Source: Priapulus caudatus
Taxonomy: Eukaryota > Priapulida > Priapulimorpha > Priapulimorphida > Priapulidae
Reading direction: 5' to 3'
DNA: 23,730 bases
Assembly (NCBI RefSeq): GCF_000485595.1
Contig: NW_014577167.1
Location: 290,970-314,699, forward strand
Shown here: piece after piece, positions 1 to 9,800 of the stretch
Numbering within the stretch: the stretch's first letter is position 1
How the letters are laid out: every line of letters starts with the position of its first letter
Notes under the pieces: model-generated
What the model saw: the letters and a program-made list of their open reading frames with translations, nothing else
What the model was told of the DNA's origin: nothing
Databases searched by the model: none
Program-made: the position numbers and the translations under genes

Positions 1-26
1 CTCTCTCTGTGTCGTCGTGTGTATAT

Positions 27-28
<2 letters not shown>

Positions 29-80
<52 letters not shown>
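29..80. repeat. (TA)n microsatellite
   Basis: An almost uninterrupted TA dinucleotide run follows a short CT/GT-rich start at 1-25. A Tyr/Ile-repeat reading frame across it is only a translation of the repeat. Confidence 0.97.
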
Positions 81-83
<3 letters not shown>

Positions 84-884
84 CACGCGCGCAGACACGA
101 ACCTCCGCGGATTAGAACTAAAAACGCAAGCTTGTCAACATGTCCTCCATGTTCCGACTCGAACTCAAGAAATAGTAGCTAATGCGCGGCATGTACCAAT
201 AAAATTAACGAAAATATAGATATAACACCATAACTCGGTAGCTTGACACGATGGTGCTAGCGTAAGCAACTGTGTATATAATAATTTATATCATTCTTTG
301 CAGACATACGCATATTAATGAGTAGGTACAAGCGTAATCGTTAGAGTCGCTAGAGTTTTGAGTTTCTCGCTAGATGCAACGTTAGCTAGTGATGTAAATT
401 GTGTGCTTTACAATCCGTAGACGGCTTTCGCAACAATTTCCGAATCTAATTTTCACGACGACTAGCCCGCACGAAACGACATTTTCCAGAAACCGTTTAG
501 CGCTGAAAGCGCGTTTAGGAAAACTACCTTGCAGTCAACGAATTGTAAACGCGAATACATATCAAGGAACTATATGCAATTTCACCGTAACCGTGCAAGA
601 CCGCATCTTATTAGTGACTGCGACAAAAGAACCACTACAGGAAACCATATATGCTTAGGGGAGCTTCCGATTCCTTCAAATACAAACCACGATGCAACGC
701 TGCCATTAGCAGACAACTTAGAATGTGTGTTTATGAGTACCGGGTATCGAACTCGGTCCCCCGTGCATCAAACAATATACGCTACAACTACGAAATGCAA
801 ATAAGCTGGGTTCCGTAGAGACTTGAGATCTAGGCTGGTGACCGGGGCGCGGCAATAACGGTCTTTCTGTCCGGAATACATGAA
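81..884. other. Unassigned DNA, no recognised gene
   Basis: Two overlapping open frames of under 92 codons lie at 401-804. Neither shows a recognisable motif, a splice-site context or a compositional shift, so I do not call them genes. No RNA gene or element was recognised. Confidence 0.6.
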
Positions 885-940
885 ATCAAGAGCTAATAAT
901 ACCAATAACTACTACGAATAATATAATATTAGCTCTTGAT
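885..940. mobile_element. Miniature foldback element, ATCAAGAG family (56 bp)
   Basis: The left end reads ATCAAGAGCTAATAAT and the right end reads ATATTAGCTCTTGAT, giving inverted arms of about 15-18 bp around a loop of about 20 bp. The termini are the same as those of the 821-bp foldback element at 12805-13625 (ATCAAGAGCTAATA), so this looks like a minimal member of that family. No coding capacity. The call rests on the shared termini. A chance hairpin is unlikely but cannot be excluded. Confidence 0.7.
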
Positions 941-1262
941 GAAATACATGCGTCTACAGCGCATTAACATGGGAACGTACCCCGCAGTGAGGCGCGCCCG
1001 CCGGATGGCCCCAGCAACATTGCCCGCTAGCTCGATTACTTTCGCAGCCGTCGATAAACTGCAATCACGGTTTACTAATGAGCGTGCGGCAATCGACAGC
1101 AGCACAGCACTGAACCCAACACAGTTCGGCTCGGCATCTCATAAACGCCTGCTGCCGCTGACATGAGCATCCGGGTGTGAGTAAGGCATTTGCGGCTCCC
1201 GCGCGGGGGTACGGCATATATACAGACGTCCTACCCCCATGCGTACATGCTTGTGCTGCGCC
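941..1262. other. Unassigned DNA with a 76-codon open frame
   Basis: A plus-strand open frame at 936-1166 is GC-rich and Ala/Arg-rich, but it begins inside the foldback element at 885-940 and has no recognised motif. It is listed as unassigned rather than as a CDS. Confidence 0.4.
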
Positions 1263-1402
1263 TATATATACTCTTGATATATATATATATATATATCAAG
1301 AGTACATAATGTGAGATCTCCCATAAGAGTACATCTCCCACTATGTACTCTTGATATATATATATATATATATATAATATATATATACATATATATATAT
1401 AT
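1263..1402. repeat. (TA)n tracts flanking a small inverted-repeat element
   Basis: TA runs at about 1277-1296 and 1353-1402 flank the 61-bp foldback at 1295-1355. CTCTTGAT at 1271-1278 and ATCAAGAG at 1295-1302 face outward from the first TA run, as if a second element ended there. Confidence 0.85.
1295..1355. mobile_element. Miniature foldback element, ATCAAGAG family (61 bp)
   Basis: ATCAAGAGTACATA at 1295-1308 is the exact reverse complement of TATGTACTCTTGAT at 1342-1355. The similarity continues imperfectly inward for about nine more bases (GAGAT blocks). The outer eight bases match the termini of the elements at 885-940 and 12805-13625, while the inner sequence differs. It sits between TA runs, suggesting a preference for TA-rich targets. 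Confidence 0.7.
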
Positions 1403-1576
1403 AAACTAGAAAGGGCAGTTGTCGCAACTACATGTATCCCCCGTGATCTTGTATGAATGAAATATCTCTGAAGGACGTAGAAGGTAGGTAAAGTTAAATA
1501 AGTCACAAAGACAAAGGTTTGTTACACAGCTCATCCGCCTGGAATGTGCAAGTATGTTAAATGGTTGCCTTATAGG

Positions 1577-2100
1577 GGTTTTGGTACGCGACACACCTTC
1601 TCCCCAAGATGTGTAAGTATACCAAGTTTGGTAGCGCAGGTCAATTTAGGGCCGAGTTAAAGAGCAGAAAGGAAATATGATCAAGGTCAAAGTAAAGGTC
1701 AAATTAAAAGTCGTAGTGATCTGGTTTTGGTACGCGACACACCTTCTCCCCAAGATGTGTAAGTATACCAAGTTTGGTAGCGCTAGGTTAATTAAGGGCC
1801 GAGTTATAGAGCAGAAGGGAAATATGATCAAGGCCAAGGTAAAGGTCAAATAAAAGTCGTAGTGATCTGGTTTTGGTACGCGACACACCTTCTCCCCAAG
1901 ATGTGTAAGTATACCAAGTTTGGTAGCGCTAGGTTAATTAAGGGCCGAGTTATAGAACAGAAGGGAAATATGATCAAGTTCAAGGTAAAGGTCAAATAAA
2001 GGTCGCAGTGACCTGGTTTTGGTACGCTGCCCACCTTCTCCCCAAGATGTGTAATTAGACCAAATTTGGTCACGCTAGGTCGAGTTATAGAGCGGAAGGA
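1577..2100. repeat. 146-bp tandem repeat, about 3.6 copies
   Basis: The unit starts (GGTTTTGGTACGC) fall at 1577, 1723, 1869 and 2015, a constant period of 146 bp. Units contain CTTCTCCCCAAGATGTGTAA, CCAAGTTTGGT and GAGTTATAGAGC blocks. On the minus strand they carry the TGACCTTTACCTTGGCCTTG type of motif common in dispersed repeats of marine invertebrates. The fourth unit is the most diverged and truncated. Minus-strand open frames here are translations of the repeat, and 146 is not a multiple of three. Confidence 0.95.
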
Positions 2101-2762
2101 AAAATCTCTGTGGCTAACCGAGCGGCGGCGGCGGCGGCTGTACAGACATGAAACCATAGTATCCCAGCCGACTTCGTCGCGGGGGATACAATTAATGAAA
2201 TTCTATTTTACTAATAGAACGTGATTAAACGCAGAGAATACGCAGTTACTCATGTTAACATGCTACGCAGCAAATATCGGATGGCACACACACAGTACTA
2301 ATCCATAATCCGTGGTAAATGCCAAATAGCGTGCATTCAATTCAATGTGCGAAAAACCAATAACCTGGCCTGCTTATGTTAATATATCCCAGAAACGTGT
2401 AGTTTATTATCATGCTAAATATATACCTGTGGAATTTTGAAAGGACCAACTTCCACGAAATTAAATACGTGTGAGTGTAAACATGTATAGTTCTCAAAAG
2501 TTGTCGCTGGATTAGTAGTTTCTCGCAAGAATTGGTTTAACATTTCCCGCTTAATTACCGTGGAAATCAAAGTTTACAGTCAGCCACCTGCCTGGCTCAT
2601 TAATTATTGTAATTAAATAACTACAGACAAGAGACTGGCTATTATGTCTGAGCTGCCTTGTTACTTCGTAGATGCGCGGGCTCGATCACTATTGTAGTGT
2701 AGGGCTATAGCCATTAGAATAAATACAATTCGCCGAGTTTTAACCACACTCGTGCATCAGTG
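2101..2762. other. Unassigned AT-rich DNA
   Basis: There is a short (CGG)n run near 2123-2138. Otherwise no open frame of note, repeat or RNA gene was recognised. Confidence 0.6.
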
Positions 2763-2904
2763 CTATATGCGTATGCGTGTATGCGTGCGCGTGTGTATAT
2801 TTTGTGAGTTCATCTGAAATCTTGCGTGTAACTCTACGCCTGTCTGTGTGTGTACGCGCGCACGGCGTGTACATGCCGGCATGCGTTTCAAACAGTCACG
2901 CGCA
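2763..2904. repeat. GT/GC-rich low-complexity sequence
   Basis: Imperfect TGCGTATGCGTGTATGCGTGCGCGTG at 2763-2798 and GTGTGTGTACGCGCGC near 2845 precede the minisatellite. Confidence 0.6.
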
Positions 2905-3371
2905 CATTGCCATGGTTACCGCGTGCACAAGAACACTGCTGCGGTTACGCGGAAGACACATAAACGTTGCCATGGTTACCGCAAGCTGACGTGCAGACAC
3001 TGCCATGATTACTATGGGGAGACACGCATCCATTGTTATGGCTATTACTGCGACTAGATGCGCACACGTTGTCGTGGTGACCGCGGGCAGACGCCCACAC
3101 GTTGTCATGGTTAACGCAGGCAGACGCGCATGCTTTGTCATGGTTACCGCGGGCCGACGCCCACACGTTGTCACCGTTACCGCGGGCAGATGCGCAGACT
3201 TTGTCATGGTTACCACGGGCAGACGCGCAGACTTCGTGTGGTTACCGCGGGCAGGCTCCCACACGTTGTCATGGTAACCGCAGGCAGACGCGCAGACTTT
3301 GTCATGGTTACCACGGGAAGACGCGCATACTTTGTCATGGTTAACGCGGACAGACGCGCAAATTTTCTGTG
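2905..3371. repeat. 33-bp minisatellite, divergent block (about 14 units)
   Basis: Units resemble GTCATGGTTACCGCGGGCAG followed by ACGC[GC]CA[GC]AC[GT]TT. The TTAC landmarks fall at 2916, 2945, 2976, 3009, 3045 and 3078, then at 33-bp steps (3111, 3144, 3177, 3210, with one 32-bp step to 3242, then 3275, 3308, 3341). Spacing is irregular at the 5' edge and regular later. Because 33 is a multiple of three, several frames stay open on both strands. The frames have no start or splice context, so this is not called coding. Confidence 0.95.
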
Positions 3372-3551
3372 CCCCCCAGGTGCCCCCCCCCACTGAAAAT
3401 TCATGCTTGATGAAAAAAAAATTGAATTAAAAACAATGCCGTTAGAACAGCATAATACAAAAAAGTTATATATTGTGCCCCCCCCTCCCACGAAAATGTA
3501 AGGCCCCCAGTGCACCCCCTCCCCGCTGAAAAAATCCTAGCTACGCCACTG
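3372..3551 (-). mobile_element. hAT-like non-autonomous insertion in the minisatellite
   Basis: A block of about 180 bp unlike the repeat units interrupts the minisatellite. Read on the minus strand, its end is CAGTGGCGTAGCTAGGATTT. This resembles the CAGTGGCGTAGC-type termini of Zaphod/Tip100-like hAT transposons. The interior has C-rich runs (3373-3391, 3477-3488, 3513-3527) and an A-rich stretch. No matching inverted terminus is seen at the left, so it may be truncated or be another repeat class with a similar end. Confidence 0.5.
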
Positions 3552-3838
3552 GCAGACGTCCAGACTTTGTCGTGGTTACCACGGGCAGACGCTCACACGT
3601 TGTCATAGTTATCGCGGGCAAACGCGCAGACTTTGTGTGGTTACCAAGGGCAGACGCGCAGATTTTGTGTGGTTACCAAGGGCAGACGCGCAGACTTTGT
3701 GTGGTTACCAAGGGCAGGCGCGCAGACTTTGTGTGGTTACCAAGGGCAGACGCGCAGACTTTGTGTGGTTACCAAGGGCAGACGCGCAGACTTTGTGTGG
3801 TTACCAAGGGCAGACGCGCAGACTTTGTTTCAAGGTTA
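3552..3838. repeat. 32-bp minisatellite, homogeneous block
   Basis: After the insertion the repeat resumes, first as 33-bp-like units and then as near-identical 32-bp units (GTTACCAAGGGCAGACGCGC + AGACTTTGTGTG). TTACCAAGGG falls at 3641, 3673, 3705, 3737, 3769 and 3801. Loss of one base relative to the 33-bp form, and the near identity of the units, indicate a more recent local expansion. Confidence 0.95.
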
Positions 3839-4452
3839 CATGGTTTAATGACTGTCGGGCGCTCCGGCGTCATTTACGACGGATTCGAGCACGAAATTTC
3901 CAATACGTTTTCAAATTACACGCCGTCGAAACAGCCGCAGATGAGTGCCGGCAGGGAGAGGGCGATTACTAACTTCAAAAGCCTGTATCGGGGGAGGAGG
4001 CAGGGCACCAACGAGGGAAGGAAGGAACAGCACCGAGTTTGGGGAGAGGGGATCTGAGCACGCAAGGGGAAGAAAAACAAATGTGCTCGCCGTGACGGGG
4101 TGTCAAGACTGCTCACTCGCCGAAAATTCGTCATCAAGATTTTTTGAGGCAACATATCGCAATTCATTGTTAATTATTCAAACATAATATAAAAAACTAA
4201 ACAATGCGAGTGCAAATCACAATGTGACAAACGGGTCAAAAGTCGACTTGCTTATGAAGGGTGTGCTTGCGCGCACTCGCGCCATATGCCATAACTATGA
4301 TATTGCAATTTAAATCACATATAATTTCTAACATCATTCACGGCAATGTATTATAACCTGTTCATGCTCTGTTTACTTCTAATCTGTAGACAACAGGGCT
4401 TTTAGACTTCCTTACGACAGTAAATAACGTTAACATTTTTCTTAACCTCTGA
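3839..4452. other. Unassigned DNA
   Basis: The 161-codon open frame at 3572-4057 is mostly translated minisatellite. Its last 70 or so codons (3845-4057) are unique sequence with no recognised motif. No other feature is supported. Confidence 0.5.
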
Positions 4453-4925
4453 CTAACCCAAGTACGCTGTATACAGGTAAGCGAGATTAAGGTTTAAGGT
4501 TAAGGTTAGATGGGTAGAGTTTAGGCCTGGCCTATTATAATACCCATATCTGTCCGATAGTTTGTTTTTAAAGCAGTTGACCGTCTTGGCCTCGACAACA
4601 AATGTTGGCAGTGCGTTCCATGCATTCACCACTCTTTGGCTGAAAAAGTGCTGTCGCAATTGCAGCCTGGATCTATTTTTGAATAGTTTCAGGGGATTAC
4701 CCCTGGTGGTTCCAGTTGCCGGTGTGAAAAATTGGTTGCTATTCATGTTTTCTTTGTCTGTTAAAATTGTGTAAGTTTCGAGCAGGTCTCCCTCCCCTCA
4801 CTCTCCTCTGTTCCAGTGAATATAGACCTAGAATTTCCAGTCTCCTCTCGTATTCCAGGTTACGTATAGAGTGGACTAGCTTGGTTGCCCTCCTTTGCAC
4901 TTTTTCTGAGATGTACACAAATGTC
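4453..4925 (-). pseudogene. CR1-like LINE reverse-transcriptase ORF, C-terminal remnant
   Basis: This is the tail of a non-LTR retrotransposon polyprotein on the minus strand. The upstream part (about 4925-4800) carries EKVQRRATKLV..LRxLxYExRLxxLGL-type sequence. The downstream part (4746-4453) carries NQFFTPATGTTRGN, LKLFKNRSRLQLRQHFFSQR and VVNAWNALP. These motifs are typical of the C-terminus of CR1-clade ORF2. The two parts are in different frames, separated by what looks like a 4-nt G-rich insertion near 4788-4800. The 3' tail is a CCTTAACCTTAA-like simple sequence at about 4487-4512. The endonuclease and catalytic RT domains are absent, so it is a dead 5'-truncated copy, as is usual for LINEs. 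Confidence 0.88.
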
Positions 4926-5299
4926 ATAACGAAAATAGACCCCTCAACGACAGCACATAAAACACTTGTAATAACTATGAGAAAGAAGTGTGTATTTCGT
5001 TGCGAACGATCGTTGATTTGACATTTTCCTGACGGTCGGCAACGCAAGAAACATACATTATAGACAGGTATTCTCCTTAACAAATAATTTTTTATGCGTA
5101 ACGTAGATTCAAATCGTTATCTCGCAAAATATTAATGCAATACTTAACAGAACGTATCACACGATATTCGACAAGATTTGCTACCGACACAAAAAGCACT
5201 GGTCTAGGATGCCGTGGAGGGAACAAACACGAATCCAGACTTGGTGAAGGTAATAATTATATTTTCGTGGTGTATTAAGAGCCCATCACTACCCACACG
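4926..5299. other. Unassigned DNA
   Basis: No gene, RNA or repeat was recognised upstream of the LINE remnant. Confidence 0.5.
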
Positions 5300-5366
5300 C
5301 CATTCACATAATCAACACGCACACACGCGCACGGACACGCACGCGCACGAACACACGAGCGGCACA
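5300..5366. repeat. CA/CG-rich low-complexity tract
   Basis: Imperfect (CACG/CACA)n sequence. Confidence 0.75.
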
Positions 5367-5678
5367 CTACACCTTTAGCGTAACGATTTTATGGCCAGCA
5401 ACGGCAAAAGCTGGATACTTTCATTTTCTAAGTGCAAAAGTCCGTTCGGTTGCAAGAGCAGCACTTCACCTGCACTAATAAATGTGTTTGATTGCCGTCG
5501 TACCACTCAGTAAGTGAGATTTAACGCTTCACACCCTTCTCACAGATGAAGCCAGATTGAATGATCGTTTCACACTTTCCCCGATGCTGCGCTGAGCAGA
5601 AATGTTTTGCTACGCGCTGTAGGCAAGAAAGGAGAATGAATGAGCGCGCCCTCAGCACCTGCAAATATCCAACATCTC

Positions 5679-5850
5679 TGAGTGGCCAGAAACACCAGGA
5701 ACAATGACCGGAAACACTTGACTAAGGTGACCAACTCCATTTATAAGTGACCAACAACATTTGCAGATGACCGGGAACACCTGCAGAGATGACCGGAAAA
5801 AACCTAGAGATGATCAGCAACATGTGCATTGAATGTCGGAAACACATTTT
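5679..5850. repeat. Degenerate ~22-bp tandem repeat, about 8 units
   Basis: Successive units vary around (A/G)TGACCGGAAACACCTGCAGA: GTGGCCAGAAACACC, ATGACCGGAAACACTTG, GTGACCAACTCC, GTGACCAACAACATTTGC, ATGACCGGGAACACCTGC, ATGACCGGAAAAAACC, ATGATCAGCAACATG, ATGTCGGAAACAC. Divergence is high, suggesting an old array. Confidence 0.75.
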
Positions 5851-6733
5851 AACAACAGTTAGTGTTCTTGTACAATAACCATGTAAAGCACATCAGTATA
5901 TAACATGCATAACCAACCAGCCACCATATACATACTTGACGAGTGGGAATAACCATACCACGTATCTGTTAGTGCTGGCAAATAGCCAGGTAACCCCTCT
6001 GCGCACACAATTAGGATATTCAGAGTACCAAGAGCGTATTACATTCTTAATACGCGTTTGATGGTACTAAAATAAGTGCACATAACTGAAAACTGATCTT
6101 CATGCCAAGTTCATTTATGATACGCGTAGCTTCTCATAATCACAGCTTTCCCAGGCCCAGCCTGCACTGCTGAGGTTTTGTCTTGAATCTGCAGCAACAG
6201 CGTCAGTACGGTGACCGTGAAATGGCCGTGGGCACGGCATCAGCTCTGCGCATTCTCTCCGATAATTAAAATTGCACAGCTGTGACAATCTCTGCTTCTC
6301 CAGGCAGAGGGGACTTGCGTTTTTCCCGGATCACCTGCTGCAAGCAGTCCCATGTTGGTAATTCCGCACAAACACGCATAGGAAGCTCGCTGTCATTGCA
6401 ATTCGTAGCTCACAGACAGACTTAACGCGCTGCGATATCAGAATCGGCTTGTTATTGTTATTGCATCGCGTGCAAAACGCCATACTGAGCGCAATGCATG
6501 CCAGTCACGCTACAGTGAACATGCGCCGAGGTTGGCTGGTGACACGTACAACATACCCCACGTATAACACATCCGCGAGCATACGCACGACCTCTACTAG
6601 CAAACCGAGAGCTACGCGAAACGATGATGACGGTTAGTTACCGACTGACATGACGGCGCCATTGCGTGCACGCCGACACGCACACGGACATGACAATACG
6701 TAAAATGTTCGGTGCTATCTACTGCCGATTGGC
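5851..6733. other. Region 3' of PRRC1, unassigned
   Basis: This would contain the PRRC1 3' UTR (minus strand). I found no canonical AATAAA on the minus strand in the roughly 600 nt downstream of the stop, so the cleavage site is not placed. The short plus-strand open frame at 6449-6637 has no recognised motif. An 8-bp-stem hairpin (GCGTATTA/TAATACGC) lies near 6031-6052. Confidence 0.5.
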
Positions 6734-6882
6734 CTAAATAGCCAGTGCTTGCAGCTTCGTCTTGTAGAGGCCAGCAAGCATCTTCGTTGCCATGTAGATG
6801 TGGTCCCGTCGCGACACACCCGTGAGAGACAGCTGCCAGTCCGCACGATCCACGTGGGGTATATTCTTTTGTATTACTTGGC
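6734..6882 (-). CDS. PRRC1: PRRC1 coding exon 9 (stop codon)
   Basis: Acceptor TGTTTTCAG|GCC; stop TAG at 6736-6734. Encodes 48 codons ending [19 protein letters not shown]...LAGLYK, matching the vertebrate C-terminus TDWHMAFTGMSRRQMIYSA...IAGMYK. The preceding intron is 2440 bp and repeat-rich. Confidence 0.94.
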
Positions 6883-9800
6883 CTGAAAACAGTCTCTCAT
6901 GCTTAACCAAACAAGATGGCTGGACACTAAGGAAAAGTGAATGCAACCTGCTGACGTGTCAATGCAATTATAGATAAAAATTTCGACAATTTGCATTATT
7001 AATTAAACAATTGGTTTACTTAATACTTACACTGTTAATTACACTATTCTACTCTACTAATACTGATAACAAGAGCCGCAGAGTGTCTGGGCTCATCTGA
7101 GGTCTGTTGCTACGGTTATAAACGTAACATTTAAGTCGTGCGTAGTGACACCTTTGTTAGGAGACGCAGATATGCAGATACGCAGTTGCGTACACATCAT
7201 TTCAGCAACCTTTTGCATTCTGCATACCTCCCAAATCCCATTGGTTGATACAAATCGCGTGCCTGAAACTCCTGTTTTATGGTGCATTGTGACCCTAACC
7301 CTAACACTATTAAAAATAAAAATAAATTAATTGTTGTAAAAATCATTTGTTGTTATTAAATTGTTGTAAATAAATCATGTAAATATATGCGTTAATTAGA
7401 AAAAAATAGTTAAATGGATAAAGATAGAAAAATACAGAAAAAAGGTAAATAATAAAATAATCTGATGGGATTCGATCCAACGACCTTTGACCCATGACGC
7501 CTGTGCTCAGTGTGCTGTACCCGTTGGGCTATCCAGGCTGACTGGCTTTCTAGATTATGGATGTGCCATGAATATGAGAACACTATGACATCATTGAGGC
7601 AGTTCTGGAATCCACGTTTAACCCTCCTCTTAAAGGTCAAAATGTTATCAGACACTTACTCTTCGCACGTCAGTGGAAAGCACATTTCATGGTCATTTCA
7701 ATAAAGTGATAAAAATGGTAGGTCAGCGCTGAAACAAAAAAGTTTTCACTCTGTCCATTAGGCCATGTCCTCAGAAAATGTCTGATATCTGACCTTTCCC
7801 CCACTGCCCTTTGACCTGTGACCTCCAATTTCGCACTGGAGATGGGTTTCCTGCCCATCACACTATACACCGAATATTAAGAGCATAGGTCGAGCCGTTA
7901 AGATTTGTGCAGCAATTCCGTATTTCCTCCTATATCTTAAGTTAAGGGGGAAATATTCCCCCTCCGTTTACACATCTTGACCTTTGACCCTTGACCCCCC
8001 AAATTTGTCATCCCGAGTCCTTTTCACGACTCCCCCCCCCGACGTCCCGAATATCATGACCGTACGTCGAGCGGTTAAGATTTGTGCCCAACTGTTGACG
8101 CACGGACGGACGCGCGGACGATCATGCGATTCTACAAGCTGCATCTAACTACGTCAGATGAGCTAATAAATAAGGCAGGAATAGATAAGAACCCTAACCT
8201 CAAGCTTTTACCCACAAATGCAAGTAAGATACTCAAATATTGCCTATGAATGTAAACTACCATAATGCTTATATTCCTGATAATATAAAACTTCACATTT
8301 GACATCAGTATTCTAAAACCTACAGCACCCATGAGCTTTACTCCTCCCCTTTACAGATATTTTCAGGCAATCCAACTTTCTGCATGACCCCATCAGACAG
8401 CATACCTCAGCATTTCAAATACGGGTTGTTTACGTTTTAATGCCACTACGTCAAATAAAATGATTTCAGTTTTTATATAATTGATGGCAGAATCACACAT
8501 TTTAATGGGCAGTGTTGCCTGGGCTATAGTCCCAAGTCATTTTATGGAGACAGCCGGCATCTACTTCATTGCAGATGAATCAGTCAATTCGCAGAAACTA
8601 GATTGACAACTATGCCTTACAGAAAGTCTACGCTACTTTCCAGAGTAAGAGGAAATTTAGGTTTTTTATTAAATTGGCATTAACAGAAGAAATATGTTTT
8701 ATTATTTTAGTGCCTAGGTAAGTGGCTATTTATTGTGGTAATGGGCCAGCTAGTAATATCAATACTGATCATGTGCAACTGATATATATGCATGACACAT
8801 ATCTACACATAGGTGCATCCACGCACGGCCGTCACACACACCTACACGGTCACATGCATGCACGTACACACGCCTCAACATGTATAACCTAGTGGTGCCA
8901 TCTACTGTGAAAAATTCCCAGATTATTTTAATTATTTATTAATTTAGGGTTAGGGTTAGGGTTAGGGCTAGGGTTAGGGTTAGGGTTAGGGTTAGGGAGT
9001 AGGTTGCGGTGGTTTCTGGGATAAGACCTGCTGTGAGAGGTGTGATATAACCTCGACCCACCTACACGGTCACATACATGTACGTACACACGCCTCAACG
9101 TGTATAACATAGTCGTGCCATCTACTGTTAAAAATTTCCAGATTATTTTTATTATTAATTAATTTTTATTGTAAACGTATTTTGTCTTTATAAACATACG
9201 CAACACGTAAGATAGAGTGAAGCCTATTGACTTCACTATCTGTTTAACCCAATAACCCTGGCAAATATCCTGCTTGACTTGGCTTGAGTGGACTCAGCAA
9301 AGCTTAGGTGAACAATACTCACCGATTGTGATGGAGAGACCAGACCACCCAAGTGCATAGTCTGAAGGGGTATTGTCCTGAGCTTCCATCACGTATTCTA
9401 TAGGCACCGGGACAGCCTGTGCGTATGTCTGCAACTCTATGCTATGACCTGGGTCTTGAAGTAGCAAACAATCCACGTTGTACCACCTGACAAAGATAAG
9501 GGGAAGTCACTGAGCGAATGTAGTTTAACAGGTCAGTTCCAATGCATAGCGCAGATAATTGTAAAGCTCTCAAATATCGAAATATCTTCACAACACATAG
9601 CGAGATAGTACAGCAACTACACAATTGTAAACTCCTTCATATGTGTCAGCGACAACGACAACAAGAGTTACAACGAGAAAGATCCACGAGCCACACCAGA
9701 GGCTCTTGGGAATGCTGTATTACAAGCTACAGCGGAAGTCTGAAAATCCACACTGCTCGAGGATTGGGTTGGTCCAGATTTTCGGATTTTCCGGATTCTC

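Noticed and set aside
1646-2157. Minus-strand frames with repeated Leu/Pro/Phe-rich sequence as a repetitive protein
   Set aside because: They are translations of the 146-bp tandem repeat. The period is not a multiple of three, so the frame shifts at each unit.
2896-3393. A 165-codon minus-strand frame and several plus-strand frames of 11-residue repeats as a repeat protein gene
   Set aside because: The 33-bp unit lacks stops in several frames on both strands, so long frames are automatic. No start, splice or unique flanking coding sequence supports translation.
2905-3838. A CRISPR array (regular ~33-bp repeats)
   Set aside because: The repeats are head-to-tail without unique spacers, and the context is eukaryotic.
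3572-4057. A 161-codon plus-strand frame as a gene
   Set aside because: Its first half is translated minisatellite and its unique second half has no recognised motif.
7464-7545. A functional tRNA gene
   Set aside because: A and B boxes are present, but the acceptor, anticodon and T stems do not pair well, and the sequence continues into an AT-rich SINE body.
7410-7655. An 81-codon minus-strand frame as a gene
   Set aside because: It reads through the tRNA-like SINE head. The apparent [10 protein letters not shown] motif is the B-box region translated.
8944-8997. A chromosome end or fusion point
   Set aside because: Only nine TTAGGG units inside an intron of a complete gene, with several similar short tracts in the window linked to mobile-element-like sequence.
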